The position numbers and the translations under genes were made by a program. A DNA stretch of 64,000 bases. Source: Quillaja saponaria. Lineage: Eukaryota > Streptophyta > Magnoliopsida > Fabales > Quillajaceae. Below the pieces are notes generated by a model. That model saw nothing but the letters and a program-made list of their open reading frames with translations, searched no databases and was not told the DNA's origin. The stretch is from contig CM055613.1 in NCBI GenBank assembly GCA_029379385.1, forward strand, positions 24,215,652 to 24,279,651, given 5' to 3'. Positions 10,388-23,625 of this stretch are shown one piece after another. The number at the start of each line of letters is the position of its first letter. Position 1 is the stretch's first letter.

Positions 10388-12979
10388 TGTAACACCCCTA
10401 GAAATTTAATCTAGTTAATTTTGTTAATTACAGACTAAGTATGACATTATCATTTAGTTAGTTTAGTTAGGATTGAAAGATGGAGTCATCATTGCATGAC
10501 ATCACCATGATTTCATCATTGCCAATTATGGAAATATGGAACTAATTGGTTAAGGATTGGTTAGAATGGAACAAGAAAGGAACAAAAATTAGGAAGAATA
10601 TCGTAGCAAAACTGTGGGGAGGAAGGAAACAAGGGTGTGAATGCATTATTTAAAAACACATACGTGAAAAATTAACATTTAATGCAAGAGGTAAGGTAAA
10701 ATAATCATGTGGGAAATGAGTGTATAGGTGGCTAGCCATGTGTAAGTGAACTAGGAGTGCACTAAGAGAAGAGAGCCAAGTGAGGAGAGTGTATACTTAG
10801 AAGAAAACTAGTGAATAAGGAAAAGTAGGAATGATTAGTATCATAAATGGAGTAGAAGCCAAATGGTTAAACTTCTTTTAATCAAAACCAGCCATGCACC
10901 AAGATACACACACACTCCTTTGTTAACTGTAAACACTTCCAAGCTAGAGAACAAACCCTACACCACAAACACACACCCAAAAGAACCAAAACTGTAACTT
11001 AGAAGAAAGAAATAAAAACCATAAACTAAAGAAAAGAAAGAAGAAAATCGTAGATCAAAGAAAGGAAAGAAAAACATAAGCTAAAAGGAGGAAGAGCAAA
11101 ACTGTAGAAGGAAAGAAGGAGGAGGAAAACCAAGCAAGGAAGGAGAAGGAGAAAACTGAGAGAAAAGAGGAGGCGTAGGAGAAAAAGAGAAAGAAAAATA
11201 AAAAGCTAAGGGTATTAGGTAAGTATTTATCCATTCTTTGTCCATTCCATCTCTGCTTTGCAAATTAGTTTCTTATTACTTTTATATTCTTTATACTACT
11301 CTTATGTCCTTCATGCATATGAAATGGAAAATGAGAAAAATGATTCCCTTCTGGGAAGTTTAAAGGAAAAGGAAAAGGATAATGATTCTTGTAATTTGTC
11401 TTGAGTTCATGTTAGCCAAAGTTCTTAGGCATCCAGAATGATGCTCAAACCATAGTATACGAGAGGTTGGCATCCATGGTATATAGAATTTCTTGTAAGG
11501 CAGCCTCGGGTTTGCATGAACCGTTCAAGAAGGTTACTAAGGAGTCGAAAAGAGGAAAATAATGAATTTTACATTTGCATATTCCTAATTTTAAAACTGC
11601 CATCAAGATATCTTTCATTGTTATGTGTGAATACTTATTGAGGTTTGACTCACTTTTCTTCAATCTTGATGTGCAGGATAATTAAGCTTTCATGGAAGTG
11701 TACATAATTCAAAGTACCTTTGTAATTTGTTCTTCCTTGGAGAAGGACGTTGTTTATGTTACTGAGAGGTGGCATTTTGTAAATTGGTGGTATGTGGAGA
11801 GTGATGAGAATAGCCCTCTTACAACTGTTTATATGATTTCACCATTTTAGGTGGAAAACAGTCTAGTAATTTTGGAGTCATGGCTGTTGGATCCCAGGAG
11901 GATTAAGGAAAAATCTAATGATGCCCATAAGTATGTAAATATGTATCATTTTTAGATTTAGACTAGTTGTCTAAAGGGAGTTTGAAAATAATTGCAAAAG
12001 CTCCTTTTTTGTCCAAACTTAATATATAATCTATATAAATAATGTAAACTATGTATATGAATGAAATAGTAGACCATGTCTCTTTTGTAAGCCTTGAATG
12101 TCCAAGTAGCTAATTCGGCCAAGAAGAATTCCCTAGGAAAAAGAAGTGTCAAATTCGGCCAAGTAGTCTTTTGGCAAAGAAAGTGTTGAATTTTGCTAAG
12201 GCAAGAAGTAAGGATGATAATTAACAAAAAACAAATGAAACAAATAGTAAAATACAAGGTAGAATGAATTGATTAAGGTATCTAGTACTAATCGGCCATG
12301 GAGAACTAAAATTGAGCAATGAAATCAATAGTAATATTAATGGGTAAATTGACATGTAATTTTAACAAGAAAGTACTAAAAAGGAAGTAAATGAATTAAG
12401 GATATAATGGTTGTGAATTAATTTTAGCTTATAAGATCTAGCAAATTTTAATCTAGGAAAGTAATAAAGGATTAAGGATGTAAGGCTAAAACTTAATAAA
12501 GAATTAGTAACATGAATTAATCTAGGTATTGAATATGAATTAAATTGGGTAATAGGTTAGTAATTAACGAAACCATAAGGCTATGAGTTAATTAAGTTAA
12601 GAACTTAATAGGAATTCTATTAGGAATGCAAATTAATAAAATATAAGTCATGGAGGAGGTAATTAAGTAAGGAGATTATCTAATTAAAAAGAAAATTGAT
12701 GGAACATGTAACAAGTAACGAATAAATTAGCACTTAATTGAAAGTAGTGAAATTCAGTCTTAGGGAAAAAATGAAAAAAACTTGATAATTTAAATTTAAG
12801 GGATTCGGTCTTAGAAGAATAAAACGAAAAAGAAAAATTTTGGTGGAAATAAATATTTGGCAGTTATTAAGGAAAATAAAGTTTTGATCTCTTTGGTAAT
12901 TAAGGAGTAATTACTATTAAACTAAGATATTAAGATATTAATTAAATTAAGTCTAGGTTTAAGAGAGTAAGGTGTTACA
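10388..12979 (+). repeat. 2,592-bp LTR of the chromovirus
   Basis: Starts TGTAACACC and ends GGTGTTACA, a perfect 9-bp inverted repeat with the canonical TG...CA ends, directly after a polypurine tract. The interior holds an A/G-rich stretch (10970-11215) and an AT-rich second half with many AATTAAG words. No second copy is present in the window, so its age cannot be read from LTR divergence. Confidence 0.85.
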
Positions 12980-13587
12980 GCGGCTTCCTTAGATCTGAAG
13001 CTGGCAAAGACTGATCGGACAACGGTGGCTCTGAAAAGTAGGATGATAACAGAGAAGCAATACAGGAAAGAAGATGAAGGAGGAGAAAGAGATCTCGATT
13101 TGAGATTTAACCAGGGAAGACTTTTTGCATATGCAGTGGCATACACAGAAAATGAAGATAATTTGTTAAAAAATAATATTATATTATTTGCATTTGTAAT
13201 TTGCAGACGCTAAGATTAAATGGTGGAATATGGCGTTAAAATGCATCAGTTTCTACATCAACATGGTAATATCATCGTTTGGAGTTTTACTTCAATTTTA
13301 ATTTTTTTTAGCTATCATCTTCTATGTTTTTATGAACATATATAATTGATTTGCAGACTCAGATGCGTTCTTTATGTGTCTATAGTTTCTAAGTCTGTTT
13401 TGTTGTGAACCGAGGAGAAAGGAAGCTCTGAGAAGAGGATTGTAACATAAGAGAAGCAAGGAGGTCAACCTCCTTTAAATATACAACAAGGATTTTGGCA
13501 ATTCAATGTGTGTCGCCCAGGGCGTAAAAGGCATGATGACTTGACATCATCCTCACCTTCCTCTAGCAATCTACTCATGGTTCCAAA
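12980..13587. other. Unique-looking DNA between two retroelements
   Basis: Short open stretches occur (for example plus strand 13025-13213) with GT/AG-like sites around 13204 and 13355, but no family is recognisable. It may be a remnant of a host locus split by insertions. Confidence 0.35.
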
Positions 13588-13745
13588 ATCAACTATCGTC
13601 ATTATCATCAATATTGTCACTATCGTCATTATCATCAATATTGTCACTATCGTCATTATCGTCACTATCGTCACTATTGTCATTATCGTCATTATCATTA
13701 ATATCGTAACTATCATCAATATCGTTACTATCGTCACTATCATTA
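13588..13745. repeat. Trinucleotide-based minisatellite
   Basis: Made of ATC, GTC, ATT and ACT triplets. A 27-bp unit (ACTATCGTCATTATCATCAAT plus ATTGTC) occurs twice in a row, then shorter 9-bp pieces such as ACTATCGTC. The frames read as I/V/T-rich peptides on one strand and M/T/I-rich on the other, which is an effect of the repeat and not a gene. Confidence 0.9.
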
Positions 13746-13861
13746 ATAAGAAAACTTTTAACGTAGATATGATAATTTTTTGTAGTGTGGCTAATATTTT
13801 GGTGATTTACGTTAACTATATATTAAATAGTAAATTGGTTAATATTCTAATAATTTACTTT

Positions 13862-13866
13862 TAAAC
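13862..13866. other. Left target-site duplication TAAAC
   Basis: TAAAC directly precedes the TGTTACATCC end of the retrotransposon. The same five bases occur at 26741-26745 directly after its other end. Confidence 0.9.
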
Positions 13867-14367
13867 TGTTACATCCTCTAATTTATAATCAACAGAGTAC
13901 TGATAAAACAAAGAAAGATGGGTATAACTCTTTATCCATTCATAATACTTCAATCATAACTAGTCATGAAAGTGAGGAAGAAAAGCATAGAATTACATAT
14001 AGAAATGGAGAGAAGAGATACTAGAGGAGAAAGGAAAAGAAAAAGGCAGAAAAAGACAATTCTTCCTAACAAACTCACATGCTAATCCTTTTTCTATTGG
14101 TTTGTTATGGCCTTTGCTTGGCATAGTCATAACATAATCCAAGTACTTCTTCGGTAAGGTTCTTAGGTGATTTGGTTTGTTGTCAACATGAGCCACATGG
14201 CTTAACTTCACCTTCTCACTCTGCTGAATGACTTCCTTACGCTTATTATCTTCAAGAATTTCCCAAACTTCCTTATTTCTTCTAACTTCTTCTGTAAATC
14301 CTTGTAGATGGAATCCAAATCCTCAAATATAGTTGCTGATTAAAACCTTTGTAGCTGTGGTGCATCA
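13867..14367 (-). repeat. 3' LTR of the Ty3/gypsy element
   Basis: 501 bp from TGTTACATCC to GGTGCATCA as read on the plus strand. Just inside it, on the minus strand, is ACCTTGAGGACAAGGTTGC and a GATGAGGTACGAT polypurine-like stretch, the usual arrangement before a 3' LTR. It aligns with the split copy but lacks about 60 bp near 14075. Confidence 0.9.
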
Positions 14368-17300
14368 ATCGTACCTCATCTAAAGCAACCTTGTCCTCAA
14401 GGTTAATAAAAGAATAAAGTTGCTTGAATGAGGTATAATCCTCCCAAGGGGAGTCCTCAGGATGGAAGCCCTCCTAATGGACCAAGATTTGAAGGACAAC
14501 TTTATTGTCTTGAAATATGAGTCTGGAAGAGACAATAGTTGCAGGTATGACAACTGGGAAATTATTGTAAGAAGTGGCGGAAGGGAGTTAGCTTAAGGAA
14601 TGTAAGATTCTTTGTAAGGTTTGAGGCGAGAGACATGGAATGTTAGTTGTATTTTACTAGAAGGTGGAAGGGATAAGGTGTAAGCCATAGATCATACTTT
14701 CTTACATATGGATAAAGGACCATAATAATGTCTGTCCAATTTCTGATTGAGTCTAGCAGCCACAATAGTTTGCCTATAGTGCTACAACCTAACCAACACC
14801 AAGTTTCCTTCCTAGAAATTGAATTCATGTCTATTGTTGATCAGCATTGAGTTTTATCCTCTTTTGAACATGCTGAAGGTGAACCATGAGGGATTACAGA
14901 ACTGCATTTCTTTAGAGGACAACACTTTCCCCAGCTTCAACCTTAACATTACCTCTAATATAAGTAGGAATAGAGGGATGGTTTCTTCCATATACAAGCT
15001 ATGGCAGAGTGATATGAACTGTTGTACTAAAATTTAGCCTATAAGATATAAGAAAACCATTGTTTAGGGCTATCATGCACAAAAGATAAAAGGCACTGCT
15101 CCAAATAACTATTCAAGACCTCCATCTACCTATCTGTCTGAGGATAGTAAGCAGTGCTTTTGTGTAAATTGGTACCACTTACTACATATAGTTTATCCCA
15201 GAACTGACTTAGAAAGATGGGATCTCTATCAGAGACAATAGTTTTTGTAAAATCATATAGTTTTACTATCATATCAATGAATAAGATGGCCATTTTAGTA
15301 GCCATAAATGATGTTGGTAAAGCCTCAAAGTGAGCATATTTAGACAGCCTACCCACAACAATGAAGATGGTACATTGTCCGTGAAATGGGATAAGTCTGT
15401 AATGGAAATCTATGGATATATCTTCCCAAACAGCATTAGAAATGGGAAGGGTTTGGAGTAGTCCAAAGGGGGCCTTAGAGGAGTACTTAGTAGTTTGACA
15501 GGTTAAACAATAATACACATAGCATTGAACATCATTTTTCATACCTGACTACCAGAAATTTTCAAATAACCTGATGAAGTCTTAAGAACACTTCCATGCC
15601 CTCCCAGTAAGGTAATGTGAAACTCATGGAGAAGCATCTTTGAGGAAGGAAGTGGAAGCAAGTCGTATTTTCTGTTTGTAATATAAGACTCCTTCAATGC
15701 TAGAGTAAAGTTTAGTAGAAAGCTCACTAGTAGCTAGTTGTAGATGAATGTGCCACAGTTCTGGATTTAAGAGGTTTTTAGCTTTAATGTCAATAAGAAT
15801 GTTCAGTTGGGGTTGTGAAAAGGTTAAACATAGACATCCATGTTGGGGTAAATCACTAAACCCTGTAATCCTTGAGAGGCCATCTGCAACCATATTCTCT
15901 TTACATGCTCTATATTGGATGGTATAATTAAAACCCAATAATATGCATAAATACTCCTGTTGTTTAGGTGTTTGGATCACCTAGTTGAGGAGATTTTTTA
16001 GACTTCTATGACCATTAATAATGGAGAACTTTCTTCCCAAGAGATATTGTCAAATATCTCCACCTGTGGACAACTTGAGTGATAACAAAGAGCTCTCTAG
16101 AATAAGCTGATGCAAAAGACATTCGAAGACTAAGCTTTTTACTAAAATAAGCCAAATGATGGTCTTCCTGAGATAGCACTGCTCTAATGCTCATGTTAGA
16201 AGCGTCTATATCAACCTCAAAAGGCTTAGAGAAGTTTGGTAAAGCCAAGACTGGAGTCCTGACCATTGCACTCTTGAGCTGCTCAAAAGATATGGTAAAT
16301 GTAGGATTCCAATCAAAAGCATTGCTTTTGAGCAAGCTAGTTAAGGGGGGTATAGTGGGCATAGCCCTTCACAAACTTTCTATAATAGTATGTAAGTCCC
16401 AAAAATCTCCATAAGTCCTTGATATTAGTAAGTGCAGGCCAATGAACCATAGCAAAAATCTTATTATGGTCTGGTTGTACACCTATAACAGTAATTATGT
16501 GACCCAAATATTGAACAGAATATTAAGTAAATGCACATTTACTAAACTTAGCAATGAGTTGATTATCCAATAAGGTTTGTTAAACCACCGATAGATGTTC
16601 TAAGTGTTCAGAAAGGAATCGGCTGTAAATGAGGATATCATCAAAGAAAACTATGACAAAGTTTCGCAAAAAAGATTAGAAAACATGGTTCATTGTAGCT
16701 TGAAAGGTGGAGGGTGCATTAGTCAACCCAAAGGGCATAACTAAGAATTCAAAATGGCCTTGGTGTGTTTTAAAATTAGCAGCTGGGAAAATTTTGATTC
16801 AATGATAGCCAGACATAAGGTCTAGTTTGGAAAAAATTGTAGCCCCTTGTAGTTCATCCAATAACTCATCTATAATGGGAATGGAAAACATGTCTTTGAC
16901 TGTAATAGTATTCAAAGCTCTATAGTCCACACACAACCTCCAAGTGCCATCTTTTTCTTCACTAAGATGACAAGTGAAGAAAATGGGTTATGACTGTTCT
17001 GGATAATGCCTTTGGAAAGCATATCCTTTACCATTTTTTCAATCTCAATCTTTTGATAATGTGGGTACTTGTAGGGTCTCACATTGAAAAGTGTAGAACT
17101 AGAAGTTAAGTGAATTCTATGATCAAACTGTTTGGTTAGTGGTAATTTGTTAGGCATGGTGAAAAATTTTTAGAATTAGAGGAGTAAAGCTCTTGCAAAA
17201 GAAAGTGGAAGGAATGTCAGTTGTAGTAAGGTAATAGGAGGGCAATTGGGAATTAATTATCTACAGATAAAAGTAATAAGTAACCTCACAACAGTCAGAT

Positions 17301-18924
17301 AGTTTTTGTAGTGACTATAGTGTTATAGGGAAGTTGGATAGGTGAGGGTCTCCCACAAGGTGTATAGGTTTGCCTTGCCAATTGAAGTCCATAGTTGAGG
17401 CCATGTAGTCCCTACAAATTAGCCCCAAGGAAGAAAGCCACTATAAGCCCAATATGACATTAGTTCCTTGAATAGGGAGGATATATATATATATATATAT
17501 CATCCATAAAGGTATGTCATTGAATGTGAAATTTAACTTGCATGCAGAATTTAGAACAATGCAGGAAATGGATATTACTAAGTTGAACCTTAAACTTAAT
17601 GCAGGGGGAAATAAGAAGGCCCAGCTTATTTGCCACAGCTTCTGTGACAAAATTATGAGTGGAGCTATCATTAATGATGAGTTGCAATTGTTGTGACCTA
17701 AAAGAACTAATCAATCTAAAGGTTTTATGGCTAGGAGTGCTAGAAAGGGCTAACAGACTGATCTCTAGAAGAGGGTTGGCAGGAATATGTAGATCGGGGG
17801 CCTCTCCTAACAGTGAATTAGGGTCCATAATGTCCTATGTGGTCTCAAAGTCATAGGTCAGCAACATGAATAATTTATTTTGGCACTTGTGGCCTGAAAC
17901 AAATTCATCACCACATTTGTAACATAACTCTTTGTCCTTTCGAAGTTTCAATTCAGTAAGGGTCAAACGTTTAATTGGGGGAGTGGAAGCAGAAAGCGGT
18001 GGTTTAGGTAAGGGAGGTGAGGGTGAGGAAATTGGCTTGTAGAAATGAGAGGGGCTTGATGATGATTATGAGAAAGAGGATGGTAGAGAATACGAAGGTT
18101 TGAACCGTGGTTTAAGAAATTGTTTCAACTCTATAAATTTCTCTTCATGAAGTTTACCTAAAATCATAGCTTGGTTGAAGGATTAGTGTTAGGCTATTTT
18201 AACTTCCCTTTTGATTTGTGGTTTGAGCCCTGAAATGAAAATACTCAACAATAATTCTGCATATATACTATGAACCTTGGTGGGTAAGTTCTTAAAGGCA
18301 GATTGGTATTGAGCAATAGTACTAGATTGAGTTAATTTTACCAGTGTTTCTTTATAATCAAAATATAAGGAGGACCCAAAATGAAGTAACAGAGAATCCA
18401 AAAAACCTTGCCAAGTAGTATTTTGATGGTTAACAAACACCCAGTTATACAAAGAAAGTGGAGGATCGTCCAAATGGAAAGCAGTGAATTGTAAACGGTG
18501 CTCAGGTGTAATGTTATCAAATTGAAAGAACTATTGAATTTTAGAAATCCAACCTGAAACATTATCTCTGAAGAATTTGGGATCATCAAACCTTATGGAA
18601 TGTAGATGTGGAGGAGCCTTAGGAGGTTGAGCTGGGTCTGGCAACAAAGGAAGTAGGTTGTGATAAGGATTCAAGACTGGTTAATGTTGTTGTAAAGGTA
18701 GGGGTTGAGATTTTACTAGAGTTTGAAGCCTCTGTTCAGTATGCACCATGAATGTTTGGATGCCATCAAAACGAGAATCATTGTGGTGCTTAAGCTTCAT
18801 AAGCAGAGAGTCACAATTATGGTGAACAGTATCAAGCTTAGAATCCATCTGTGAACAGTATGCATCTTAAGTCGCTACCAACAATCGAAGTTGATCTTCC
18901 AAATTACTAATAGCAGTATACTGG
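14368..18924 (-). pseudogene. Gag-Pol polyprotein of the Ty3/gypsy element
   Basis: Going down the minus strand: Gag starts near 18930 (MVNQYTAISNLEDQLRLL), with a retrotrans_gag core around 18473-18189 and a zinc knuckle CYKCGDEFVSGHKC near 17900. The protease core reads INDSSTHNFV near 17700, where D(S/T)G is normal. Reverse transcriptase has DHRIHL..FNVRPYKYPHYQK near 17100 and FFDDILIYS near 16640. RNase H has VDIDASN near 16200. Integrase has an HHCC-type finger near 15620-15500 and IVSDRDPIFLS...AYYPQTDR near 15240-15130. A chromodomain-like tail lies near 14470-14400. Stops and frameshifts interrupt most domains, and a (TA)n run sits near 17480-17500. Confidence 0.88.
17481..17501. repeat. 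(TA)n microsatellite inside pol
   Basis: About ten TA units lie in the protease-to-reverse-transcriptase region of the dead element, where a coding gene would not tolerate them. They arose after inactivation. Confidence 0.85.
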
Positions 18925-18939
18925 TTAACCATAGTGCGT

Positions 18940-18961
18940 GAGTATCCAACGAAAGCATCAA
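18940..18961 (-). other. Primer-binding region of the Ty3/gypsy element
   Basis: On the minus strand the 5' LTR ends GGATGTTGAAACA and is followed by TTGATGCTTTCGTTGGATAC. This resembles the TTGGTGCTTTCATTGAGAG stretch I recall after the 5' LTR of other plant gypsy elements. The tRNA used cannot be assigned from this degraded copy. Confidence 0.5.
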
Positions 18962-19216
18962 TGTTTCAACATCCAATATACAATCAACAGAATACAAATA
19001 CAATTAAGATGGGTGAAAGAAGAATTAAGAGAACTTTTAATCGATTCATAATACTTCAGTCATAACTGGTCATGAAAGTGAGGAAGAATAGCAGAGAATT
19101 ACAGATAGAAATAAAAAGAAGAGAGACTGAAAGAGAAAGGCAAAAAAAGTCAATTGATTTTTGATATCCCTCATCCGCTATGCTCTTAATCATTTAAGCT
19201 TTCTTTTGCTGCTCAT
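18962..19216 (-). repeat. 5' LTR, inner part
   Basis: Aligns with 13867-14075 (shared words include ACAATCAACAGA, CATTCATAATACTTCA and GTCATGAAAGTGAGGAAGAA). It stops at the hAT insertion site; the remaining LTR resumes at 26430. Confidence 0.9.
19209..19216. other. Left 8-bp target duplication of the hAT element
   Basis: CTGCTCAT here and CTGTTCTT at 26422-26429 match at 6 of 8 positions. Eight bases is the duplication length of the hAT superfamily. Confidence 0.75.
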
Positions 19217-20029
19217 TAGGGTTGTGTAGAGAACCTGGTATATCCAAAAACTCGAACCGAACCAATCATTTGGTTTTGTTAAGTTCGAGTATTTATGCAT
19301 TTTGGTTCGGTAACGGGTATCTAAATTGAAGACTCAAAAATTTCGGTTCGAGTACGGGTGATTAGTTAAAATTTAATAGTTACCCATGGTTACCCGAAAA
19401 TTATAAAAGAAAAAAAAATTATATAATTTAATAAATATAGATATCTAAGTCCACTTAAACAAACCCTATTTTCTTACTCATTTGCATTTTACTGTCGTCG
19501 TTCTCATCTCGCTTATCTGGCTCTATTTTTCTCATGTACTAAGCAACCCATTATTACTCAATCAGAGATCTACAAAAATAAGGGCAATGAGAAGATTTAC
19601 ACAATCAAAGATCTAGCCAACATCAAAAGATCTACACAATTTCTTTTCTTTCTCTCTACATATTTTCATCATTTGTACTTTGTTTTTCTTTTCTGTAATA
19701 ACTGTAAGAATAAGAGGTCCAAGAAATGTTGTATCCTTCACAAACAGAAGCTATTTGGCTCTGACAAGCCTGCCCATGATCACGGTGATGGTGGGTGTTG
19801 TTTTAAGGACCATGATGTTACCAGTCCTTGCTGTTACAGCTTTGATCGATCAAAAAACTGAAGTGTTGCTAATTGGATTTGGACACTTTTGAGACCTTCT
19901 GTTTCTTTTAAATATTAATGTTTGTTTATAAGCATCAAATTATCATTCTAGAATTTCTTATTAGAACGGCAATGATGATTTGAACTTTGTTTGAAACTTT
20001 TAATTAGTTTCAAAATATCTTTGGTTTAC

Positions 20030-20034
20030 TTGTT
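20030..20034. other. Left TSD TTGTT of the solo LTR
   Basis: TTGTT is repeated at 23408-23412 on the other side of the LTR. A 5-bp duplication is the usual LTR-retrotransposon footprint. Confidence 0.85.
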
Positions 20035-23000
20035 TGTCAAACCCCTCATGGAAGCATGACTGGCCGGAGGACTGGAGAACCAGCCTCCGTAACCCTGAAT
20101 CCAAAACAAAGTGATGAGCATGACTCTTAACCCTTCCAAAGGATAAAATAATTGTTATAAAACAAACATTTATTGTAAATCTTTTATTTGCTGAAATAAC
20201 TAAAGATTTACAAAAAGATATTAGCATGAATCCTTATCCATAAGGAACATGCTTCAAATACAAACCGATATGCTTAGTCTCATGCAACCATAATACCAAT
20301 ACAACAAGGAGCTCTGCTCCGACCACATCCTAACCAAAGCAAAAAAACTAGACTCCTATATCATACCAAAATTTGACACCTCACAGTTTTAGTGTGACTG
20401 CAAACTTTCATCCTTAATTGCAAGTCTGGGATCTTGAAAACACCGAGCCGTATTCACTTGGCAAGTCATAAGACTGGCGATGCCATATACTGAACTCCTG
20501 TCACTATAAAAAAAATATTCACGATAAAATGGTAAGTCCTAGGGACTCCGTGAGTGAAAAATCGTACCCAAAAGGTACTAGCATCACATAACACAAATAT
20601 GTAACACATAAATTAACATCATGTAATATTTTTCATAAAACATTTCACGTTACCCATATACGTCGTACATTTCAAATTTTCACAATTTATATGACATACA
20701 GGATCACAATTTACATCAGAGCAATATTATCACACAAAGCAATCAAAAGGCTAACAAGTAACCCATTAATCTCTGTACACAAATCCATCCCACTTGGGCT
20801 GAGCACTCCAATAGTTTTTAAAATCATTGTCAGAGATGGAAATCATTTTCCAGAAAATGTTCATGAGTTGGCCCTCATCAAACACAAACAATGTCAACAC
20901 AGTAACTAATATCAAGCAAACCTTATTCAAGCAAATTACTGAAATACTCCACTAGCTTACTTTTCATGTATCACGCATATTCAAATAAACATATAATCAC
21001 ACATACTAATCTAGCCCCTAAAGGCATCAATTAACCACTCACATGTTACCTATTTCATTCGTCACTCACACTTGTGTCCATGCGTCTTATCAGGTTCACA
21101 TTGGAATCTGAAACTGAAATTCATAATTTCAAATACTACTTAGTTCATAAACATTATTGTTATACTCTTTTACTAACTAAACTTATATTTCAACTTATAT
21201 AGGTTTAGTTATGAAAGTTTTCCTTTAAACTATTACATGTCAATTAATATGGATTAGACTTTAAGTGATAAGGTTATCAATGAAGAGGGCTTTTAAATAT
21301 CTTGTCAAAGCATATACTAGGAGAAACCATTAGAAAAGAATAGAAAGCATTTAGTGTGTCAAAAATGTTAAAGCTGTCCAAACTTGAGGTTTGGATCAGT
21401 GTCCACTTTAACGGTCATATTTTTCTTCATGAAACTCCGAATTCAGTTTCGTAAAATTTATAAAATACTAGACACATGTAGCTTTATAATGGTATGTTAT
21501 TTGTAATTTTTGGATTTGCATATCAAAAAATTTTATTGTTTAAAATTGTATCAAATTATGTAACACGCAGGATTTTTGACAGCTTTGACCTGACCATAGT
21601 TAATTGAACATAACTTTCCCTAGGTAAAATGAAATCCGATTCTGTTTATTGGGTTTATTAATAGACAAGTATATCTATCTTTATTATTTAAAAAAAAATT
21701 CTAAAATCTGTCACGAACCCACTCAATTTCTTACATGAACCAAGAACAGGACACTACGAACCCTGCCTGACCTAGCCAGAGTTTAACAGCTATAAATCAT
21801 AGCATAATTCGAACCAAGCTACGAAATTTTACAGAAAACATTTCAAGACTATAAGCTACATTTTATCTTCTGAACTTTTAATTTAATTCTTCCCCGAAGC
21901 CACTCAAAATACCTAATTTCTGTTACCAACGAAATCTGTCCCTTGCTCCCTTCAAAACCAATTAACTCTCCTTGTTCATATCATTACTCACATCCAACAT
22001 TAATCTATCGACATTGCTTATATTCCCATTAAACTTCTTATTTAGAATTCCTCAAGATTTAAAATATAAAATTTCTATATTAACATAGTTGATCCTACCT
22101 TTTTATTTCACATTTCAACACATTTCAACACATTTCAAATCAGGTTCTAAAGAATTACCACTAACTCACCTTAACTCATTATTTTAACTTTCATCAAACA
22201 TCTTAGGTGCATTAGATTCTCCCACTAATTTGCGTGTATACCAATCCATATCTATCTCAATAGTTCAATATAATTCCTCAATTTTTAATCATGTTCATAC
22301 TCTGATTTGTGTTTAGATTAAACTCAATACTTAATATATATCAAAACTTAAATTAAATTATATTCATATCACTTATCTTAATTCCAAAATTTTTTTTTTT
22401 TTTTTTTCCAAGTTCCAAATAACCAAGTTCTTATTCATAATCTCATCCATTCCTAAATCTAAGTCATTAAACTATCACTAATCTTAAAATAATTGAAATG
22501 TTAAGTTAAGAAACTACCATATTGTCATGCCCTTTGCAACACTCCCACGGATTGAACCAAGAGAGAAAGCAAGTACTACTCTCCTTCATTCCTCCATGGG
22601 TGAACCAAAACAGAGCATCAACTCCCTGCTCTGCTGTTTCCTCTTCCGTCAGCACCTCCACATCAACTGGTATTCCTCTAGGCTGACAGCAATGCCCAAC
22701 CTCATCCCCCACAACCACCTTCCCACGGTCACACTAGGCTACTACACTCCAAACATCAACTACTGTTACAACCCCACACAAAACAGCCCTAAAGTTACGC
22801 CTCCAAAGGATTGGTCAATTTGTGATTCAAAACTAAGGAAGTCAAGATGGCCACAATGAGGAAAAGAAAGGGGTTTTGGTTGCAAGAGAAGATGATATCC
22901 ATGGCCGAGCTTCACACTCTACATGAGGAAAGGCAACAATTTCGGACAAGCAAGAGAAGGAGGCAAAACAGAAGACTCTAGAATAGCCAAGAATGGGAGG

Positions 23001-23407
23001 AGAAGAAATTGTGCAAAAATGGAGAAGGAAACGTGAAAGAAAGAAAAGAAATAGGAAAGTAAAGTCAAGGTCAAGCCAATAAAAAAAAACATGGTAGGTA
23101 TATAAATATATGTGTATATTTTTATTTTTATTTTTATTTTTTTTAACACCTTTATTATACTTATCAATAAAAGTTTCACAAGTAAATTTTCAAGTTAAAA
23201 GTTTACCAATAATGTGGTGGAAATTAATTCTTTTATTATACACATGTTGATATGTATGTACAAGTATACAAGTTTATTCAAGTAATGATATAAGTTAATT
23301 TTCACATTGTAACCAGATATATACAAACATTTTAAAACATATTTTAATATATCAAATTATAACTTATTTTAATATATAACACAACGTGGCGACATCGAGT
23401 CATAACA
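20035..23407 (-). repeat. Solo LTR, 3.37 kb, chromovirus type
   Basis: On the plus strand it runs from TGTCAAACCCCTC to GAGTCATAACA; on its own strand it starts TGTTATGACTCGATGTCGCC and ends GGGGTTTGACA, so it has TG...CA ends. It is flanked by TTGTT. No gag or pol homology lies within, and I see no second LTR copy, so it looks like the product of recombination between two LTRs. Its length and opening words fit long LTRs of Tekay/Del-type gypsy elements. Plus-strand frames such as 22527-22859 are not recognisable proteins. Confidence 0.82.
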
Positions 23408-23625
23408 TTGTTAGTATTATGTTATGCACTTTTTCTTAAAGATTTGTTTATAACTGCACATGATACCTTTATGGTTAAGATTGTCCTTCTGGTATTTTCC
23501 ACTTGCTTCTAGTTACATGTGATAATGGATGTATTGATGATCTGATTACTTAGTATTTAGAAAATCAATGTCATTTTTCTCATCATCATTATCTCTAATG
23601 TGCAATTGTCATTTTTATATGCTAA

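Larger units (their letters stand above)
9700..12979 (+). mobile_element. 5'-truncated Ty3/gypsy chromovirus with 3' LTR
   Basis: The end of pol, a polypurine tract (AAGAAGGGGAGTAA) and one complete 2.6-kb LTR are present in order. Homology begins abruptly near 9700-9720, in the integrase segment just before APYEALYGRKCRS. Gag, protease, reverse transcriptase and the 5' LTR are therefore missing, through deletion or a later rearrangement. The end domain and long LTR fit the Tekay/Del group of chromoviruses. The exact left breakpoint is uncertain. Confidence 0.85.

Noticed and set aside
11081..11263. Minus-strand P/S/F-rich frame
   Set aside because: It is the complement of an A/G-rich stretch in the chromovirus LTR.
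13465..13864. Two opposed reading frames rich in I, V, T and M
   Set aside because: They are translations of the trinucleotide minisatellite.
22506..22859. Reading frames of 70-110 residues on both strands
   Set aside because: They lie inside the solo LTR and match no family I know; open frames of this size are common in long LTRs.
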